Origin: B73-G16 sp964448445
Lineage (GTDB): Bacteria; Desulfobacterota; B13-G15
Assembly: GCA_964448445.1 (NCBI GenBank)
Contig: CAYVAU010000061.1
Location: 1 to 7,968, forward strand
Direction of reading: 5' to 3'
DNA length: 7,968 nucleotides
The position numbers and the translations under genes were made by a program. Positions 5,344-7,968 of this stretch are shown here, piece after piece (within the stretch, counting starts at the first letter, position 1; each line of letters opens with the position of its first letter). The notes under the pieces are model-generated. The model made no database searches. It was not told where the DNA came from and saw only the letters and a list, made by a program, of their open reading frames with translations.

Positions 5344-6279
5344 CTTCATCTTGTGAATGAGGGTGGTGCGCTTGATCCCTAGCAGTTTGGCCGCTTTGCT
5401 CTTCACCCCATTGGCCCTCCGAAGGGCCTCGGTGATGAGATAGCGTTCCAAAGTACTCACAGCCGCATTGAGATCAAGTTCCCTCAATTCCTCAAGGGAT
5501 GGGAGCTTGTAGGAACGATGGTTGTTCCTGAACTTCTCGGGGAGATCGCCGGGCTCGACCACCCCTTCGCCCTTCAATACAACGAGCCTCTGCACCAGAT
5601 TCTCCAGCTCCCTGATATTGCCCGGCCAGGGATAATCGAGCAGCAACTGCATGCTTTCCGGGGAAAACCCTTCGATGTTCCCGCCATAACGCTCGTTATA
5701 GATCTTAAGGAAATGCTCAAGCAGCAGTTCTATGTCCTCCTTTCTCTCCCTTAAAGGAGGGAGATAGATGGGGACGACATTGAGGCGCCAGAAGAGATCG
5801 GCCCGGAATCGCCCTTTGGAGACCAGTTCCTCCAGATCCTTATTGGTGGCTGCAATCACGCGGATGTCCACCTTCACCGGCTTTATGCTCCCCACGGGCT
5901 CAAACTCCCTTTCCTGCAGAACCCGCAGCAACTTCACCTGCAGGGCCGGACTCATTTCCGAAATCTCATCCAGAAACACCGTCCCCCCTTCTGCAGCCTG
6001 TAACCTCCCCTTTTTGTCCCTCACCGCCCCGGTGAAGGCCCCCTTGACATAACCAAACAGCTCGCTTTCAAGGAGCTCATGGGGAATGGCTCCACAATTT
6101 ATGGTCACAAGGGGTTTATCCTTCCTTCGGCTTTTATAATGGATGGCCCTGGCTACAAGCTCCTTCCCGGTCCCGCTCTCCCCGGTTATGAGGACCGTGC
6201 TGTCGGTCCTTGCAACCTTATCGATTAAGGCGAGAACTTCACGGATCTTGGCACTTCGGCCAATGATAACCGGAACCAC
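5323..6279 (-). CDS. Sigma-54-dependent activator, FleQ/FlrA-like, lacking an N-terminal regulatory domain
   Basis: This 318-residue enhancer-binding protein consists only of an AAA+ domain and a DNA-binding domain. Motifs in order: IIGRS start of the domain, Walker A GESGTGKE (33-40), sigma-54-contacting GAFTGA (80-85), Walker B VFLDEI (101-106), sensor I AATN (143-146), arginine-finger region RFRADLFWRL (157-166), and sensor II WPGNIREL (218-225). The C-terminal Fis-type helix-turn-helix (about 282-316) ends SKAAKLLGIKRTTLIHKMKKNGL, closely like the FleQ recognition helix RTTLVEKM. The start is GTG 6279 with AGGG upstream at good spacing; an in-frame stop at 6310-6312 and no earlier start exclude a missed sensory domain. 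The LFRS c-di-GMP motif that precedes the AAA+ domain in FleQ is absent. In size and layout it recalls PspF. The divergent fliLM operon with palindromes between suggests it is the flagellar master activator. It converges on the fliS operon with a 4-base overlap. Confidence 0.93.
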   Translation of the reverse strand: MVPVIIGRSAKIREVLALIDKVARTDSTVLITGESGTGKELVARAIHYKSRRKDKPLVTINCGAIPHELLESELFGYVKGAFTGAVRDKKGRLQAAEGGTVFLDEISEMSPALQVKLLRVLQEREFEPVGSIKPVKVDIRVIAATNKDLEELVSKGRFRADLFWRLNVVPIYLPPLRERKEDIELLLEHFLKIYNERYGGNIEGFSPESMQLLLDYPWPGNIRELENLVQRLVVLKGEGVVEPGDLPEKFRNNHRSYKLPSLEELRELDLNAAVSTLERYLITEALRRANGVKSKAAKLLGIKRTTLIHKMKKNGLEL

Positions 6280-6325
6280 CCTTTTCCCTAAATTCAGAAG
6301 GTGCCTGATTTACACTCTTACAAAA

Positions 6326-6340
6326 GCAGGATCCATACCA
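6326..6340 (-). promoter_or_regulatory. Possible sigma-54 promoter for the activator gene
   Basis: Read on the minus strand, TGGTATG-GATC-CTGCT keeps the GG-N10-GC spacing of sigma-54 promoters (GG at 6339-6338, GC at 6327-6326) but departs from consensus at three places. A start near 6314 would give a leader of about 35 nt that includes the AGGG ribosome site. A competing candidate on the same strand is TTGACA (6376-6371)-N16-TAAAAA (6354-6349). Either is possible. Confidence 0.25.
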
Positions 6341-6371
6341 CACCAGTTTTTTTACGATTTCCCCCCGGATT

Positions 6372-6385
6372 GTCAAGTTTTTGAT
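6372..6385. promoter_or_regulatory. Imperfect FleQ-box-like palindrome (site 1)
   Basis: GTCAAGTTTTTGAT retains the GTCAA and TTGA half-sites with the 4-nt centre of the FleQ consensus GTCAATAAATTGAC. Its centre is 23 bp, about two helical turns, from site 2. It also covers the TTGACA -35-like element facing the activator gene, which would suit autoregulation. Confidence 0.45.
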
Positions 6386-6392
6386 CGTCGAA

Positions 6393-6410
6393 GTGTCAAA
6401 ATATTGACAC
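6393..6410. promoter_or_regulatory. Perfect-armed palindrome GTGTCAA-AATA-TTGACAC, FleQ-box-like (site 2)
   Basis: The 7-bp arms are exactly complementary. The 14-bp core GTCAAAATATTGAC (6395-6408) matches the Pseudomonas FleQ box GTCAATAAATTGAC in both half-sites and in length. It lies about 48 bp upstream of the sigma-54-like site of fliL and about 115 bp upstream of the activator's start, between the divergent genes. Binding by the neighbouring FleQ-like protein is an inference from the shared recognition-helix sequence. Confidence 0.7.
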
Positions 6411-6448
6411 AACCGTGGAGATGGGTTTCATGATAAAGGATTGGGGGG

Positions 6449-6464
6449 TGGCATGTAAGTTGCG
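6449..6464 (+). promoter_or_regulatory. Sigma-54 promoter candidate upstream of fliL
   Basis: TGGCATG-TAAG-TTGCG matches TGGCACG-N4-TTGCW, with GG at 6450-6451 and GC at 6462-6463 at the required 10-base interval. The fliL operon is a known sigma-54/FleQ target in Pseudomonas. A start at about 6475 would lie downstream of the AAGGAGG ribosome site (6467-6473), leaving a leader of only about 9 nt. This is odd and lowers certainty. Confidence 0.6.
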
Positions 6465-6483
6465 CTAAGGAGGCTGGGAGATA

Positions 6484-6918
6484 ATGAAGGGGCTTAAGGG
6501 TAAGAAGCTTTTGTTTGTTCTGTTTGGGCTTTTGGTGATCTTGGGAGGGGCCGGGTGGTTTTTGTTGGGTAGGTCCAAGGGGAAGAATCCCGAGGAGAAG
6601 AGGGAGAGGCCCCGGGTTGTCGATTATGTGGCCCTTGAACCCTTTGTGGTCAACCTGAAGGGTGGTTATAACTTCATGAAGGTTTCCATAACCCTGGAAG
6701 TTGAGGGAAAGGGAGGAGCTGAAGCCGTTCAGAAGGAGATGCCGGCGATAAGGAACCAGATCATATTTCTTTTGACCGAGAAGACTTTTGAAGAGGTTGT
6801 GACGGCTGAAGGAAAGAAGACCTTGCAGAAGGAGATTGCCCAGAAGGTAAATTCCATACTCGGGGAGGGGAAGGTTAAGGTTACGGGGGTTTATTTCACC
6901 GAGCTCATCGTGCAGTAG
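6484..6918 (+). CDS. fliL: Flagellar basal-body-associated protein FliL
   Basis: This inner-membrane protein supports the stator units around the motor. Its 144 residues are close to family length. A short basic cytoplasmic N-terminus (MKGLKGKK) leads into one transmembrane helix (about residues 8-28, LLFVLFGLLVILGGAGWFLL). The periplasmic domain begins VDYVALEPFVVNLKGG, passes the conserved FMKVSITLEVEG, then RNQIIFLLTEKTFEEV, and ends VYFTELIVQ, the FliL hallmark. AAGGAGG (6467-6473) lies 10 nt before the ATG. The gene is followed 10 nt later by fliM, the usual fliLM order. No motA/motB or fliN lies within the window; fliN would be expected beyond the right edge. Confidence 0.94.
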   Translation: MKGLKGKKLLFVLFGLLVILGGAGWFLLGRSKGKNPEEKRERPRVVDYVALEPFVVNLKGGYNFMKVSITLEVEGKGGAEAVQKEMPAIRNQIIFLLTEKTFEEVVTAEGKKTLQKEIAQKVNSILGEGKVKVTGVYFTELIVQ

Positions 6919-6928
6919 GGGAAAGGAC

Positions 6929-7968
6929 ATGGGCGACATAATGGATCAAAACGAGATAGACAAACTCCTTGAGGAGTTCTCCGAGGAGGAGAAGCAGGAG
7001 GCCGAGACCTCCCCGGCCCCTCAGCCGGAGGTGAAGGGAGCTGAGCTCCTGAGTCAGGAGGAGATCGATGCCCTGCTTCAGGGGCTTGAGGAGGGGGAGA
7101 TAGCAGCTGAAGAGGAGGCCCCTGAAGAGGTTCCCGCAGAGGCCTTTGAGCCCTTTGATTTCAGGAAGTGGGAGCTCTTGGAGCTTGAAAAGACCGAGAG
7201 CTTGAAGTTGATTTTCGATCGTTTCTCCAAGCAGGCCGGATTCTCCCTCAGGGAGTTTCTGCACATACCCGTTGCGGTTGATCTTTCGCAGTGGAGGGCC
7301 GTTTATTTTGAGGACTTTATAAGGAAGGTCCCCCTCCCCACAGGTCTCATCATCCTCAGGGTTGAGCCCGTCAGGACCAGTGCCCTTTTGGTCCTGGATG
7401 CCAGGACGGTCTTTTATGCCATAGATGTCCTTCTGGGCGGAGGGAGAAGGGGCAGGGTTAAGGTGGAGGGGAGGGATTTCACCCCCATAGAGACAAGGAT
7501 AATCAGGCACATTTCGAACATCCTCCTTCAGAGCCTAAAGATGGCATGGGAGCCCGTTTATCCTCTGGAGTTTCACTTAGAGAAGATAGAGCTGAGCCCC
7601 GAGCTTGCTGCGGCTTCCTTTGAAAGGGTGCCGATTGTTGTGGCCGACTTCGATGTGGATTTCGGGGGGGCAGCTGGGTCCTTTTCCCTGTGCCTGCCAT
7701 CGGGGTTGGTTAAGGCCTTCAGAGACCGCATGGCCGAGGGAACGAAGGTAGAAGTTGGTCCTGAGGATCCCCAGTGGAGGTCGCAGCTCATTGAGGCCCT
7801 TAAGGAGGTTCCGGTGTCCCTGGAGGTGGAATTTGTGAAGGTGGAGGTGACGGCCTCAGAACTGCTGAAGCTCAAGGAAGGAGATGTGTTCTTTATTCCT
7901 TCGAGCCCTGAGGAAGAGCTCGTGGTGAAGGTGCAGGGCATACCGCTGCTTAAAGGTAAGGCAGGGGT
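6929..7968 (+). CDS. fliM: Flagellar motor switch protein FliM, 3' end outside window
   Basis: FliM is the C-ring protein that binds phosphorylated CheY and sets rotation direction. The window holds 346 codons plus two bases, with probably a few dozen residues still to come. The N-terminus has two EIDxLL motifs: NEIDKLLEEF (residues 8-17) and LLSQEEIDALLQGL (40-53), joined by an acidic, Pro-rich linker. The middle CheC-like domain follows: FDFRKWE, FDRFSKQAGFSLREFL, LIILRVEP, the LLGGGRRGRVKVEGRDFTPIE signature (about 168-188), and TRIIRHISNILLQSL. The C-terminal SpoA domain runs from about 280 (EVPVSLEVEFVKVEVTASELLKLKEGDV) and is cut at PLLKGKAG. ATG 6929 is preferred, with AAAGGA just upstream and MGDI matching the start of enteric FliM. 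ATG 6941 is possible but has a poor ribosome site. Confidence 0.95.
   Translation, partial: MGDIMDQNEIDKLLEEFSEEEKQEAETSPAPQPEVKGAELLSQEEIDALLQGLEEGEIAAEEEAPEEVPAEAFEPFDFRKWELLELEKTESLKLIFDRFSKQAGFSLREFLHIPVAVDLSQWRAVYFEDFIRKVPLPTGLIILRVEPVRTSALLVLDARTVFYAIDVLLGGGRRGRVKVEGRDFTPIETRIIRHISNILLQSLKMAWEPVYPLEFHLEKIELSPELAAASFERVPIVVADFDVDFGGAAGSFSLCLPSGLVKAFRDRMAEGTKVEVGPEDPQWRSQLIEALKEVPVSLEVEFVKVEVTASELLKLKEGDVFFIPSSPEEELVVKVQGIPLLKGKAG

Noticed and set aside
5324..5350. TAAAGTTC as a second sigma-28 -35 element
   Set aside because: The octamer equals that of the flagellin promoter, but 11 nt later there is TCTTCATC, not a GCCGATAA-like -10, and it lies inside the activator's coding end.
6404..6432. 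TTGACA as a sigma-70 -35 element for fliL
   Set aside because: No TATAAT-like hexamer occurs 16-18 nt downstream; the TTGACA is better explained as half of the palindrome.
6905..7510. Minus-strand ORF of 201 codons
   Set aside because: It lies opposite fliM, whose product is unmistakable; the Leu/Pro-rich translation is an artefact of antisense Glu/Gly-rich codons.
1..7968. CRISPR array, tRNA, rRNA, insertion sequence or defence system
   Set aside because: No regularly spaced repeats, cloverleaf, transposase motif or terminal inverted repeat pair was seen; the window is filled by flagellar genes.

Overview
The window is a flagellar gene cluster from a Gram-negative-type motile bacterium. 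Almost every gene has a recognisable flagellar role. Control appears to run through sigma-28 (late genes) and sigma-54 with a FleQ/FlrA-like activator (middle genes). AGG arginine and ATA isoleucine codons are frequent, the proteins are rich in Glu and Lys, and GC content is moderate. Together these suggest a thermophile, perhaps in the Desulfobacterota/Thermodesulfobacteria area. That placement is an inference from composition and gene order; no marker gene here settles it. A run of exactly 100 N (2350-2449) marks a scaffold gap, so this is probably a draft or metagenome assembly.

Layout. 1-349 has no confident gene: short open stretches that may be tails of upstream coding DNA, then a leader with a sigma-54-like site. 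350-1975 (+) encodes a family 2 glycosyltransferase fused to TPR repeats. Its stop codon forms the start of a very good sigma-28 promoter for the flagellin gene (2120-2629, interrupted by the gap). A strong hairpin follows flagellin. Next comes a tightly packed filament-assembly operon: flaG (2685-3113), fliD (3110-4450), fliS (4463-4837), a fliT-like chaperone gene (4837-5148) and a 58-residue FlgM-like gene (5150-5326). The last gene overlaps by 4 bases the end of a convergent gene (5323-6279, -) for a sigma-54 activator that lacks any N-terminal sensory domain. A divergent control region (6280-6483) contains two FleQ-box-like palindromes and sigma-54-like promoters. Then come fliL (6484-6918) and fliM (6929 to beyond the window edge).

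How the genes fit together. The activator probably binds the palindromes and drives fliLM, which encode the switch and stator-associated parts of the motor. Sigma-28 then drives flagellin. FliS and the FliT-like protein chaperone flagellin and the FliD cap. FlaG affects filament length. The TPR glycosyltransferase is well placed to modify flagellin.

Points most worth a second look: the paired FleQ-like operators beside an input-less FleQ-like activator; a fliM N-terminus carrying two EIDxLL CheY-binding motifs; a sigma-54 site overlapping the fliL ribosome-binding site; an inverted repeat whose left arm is the spacer of the flagellin promoter; and a FlgM-like protein with no room for a sigma-28-binding half.
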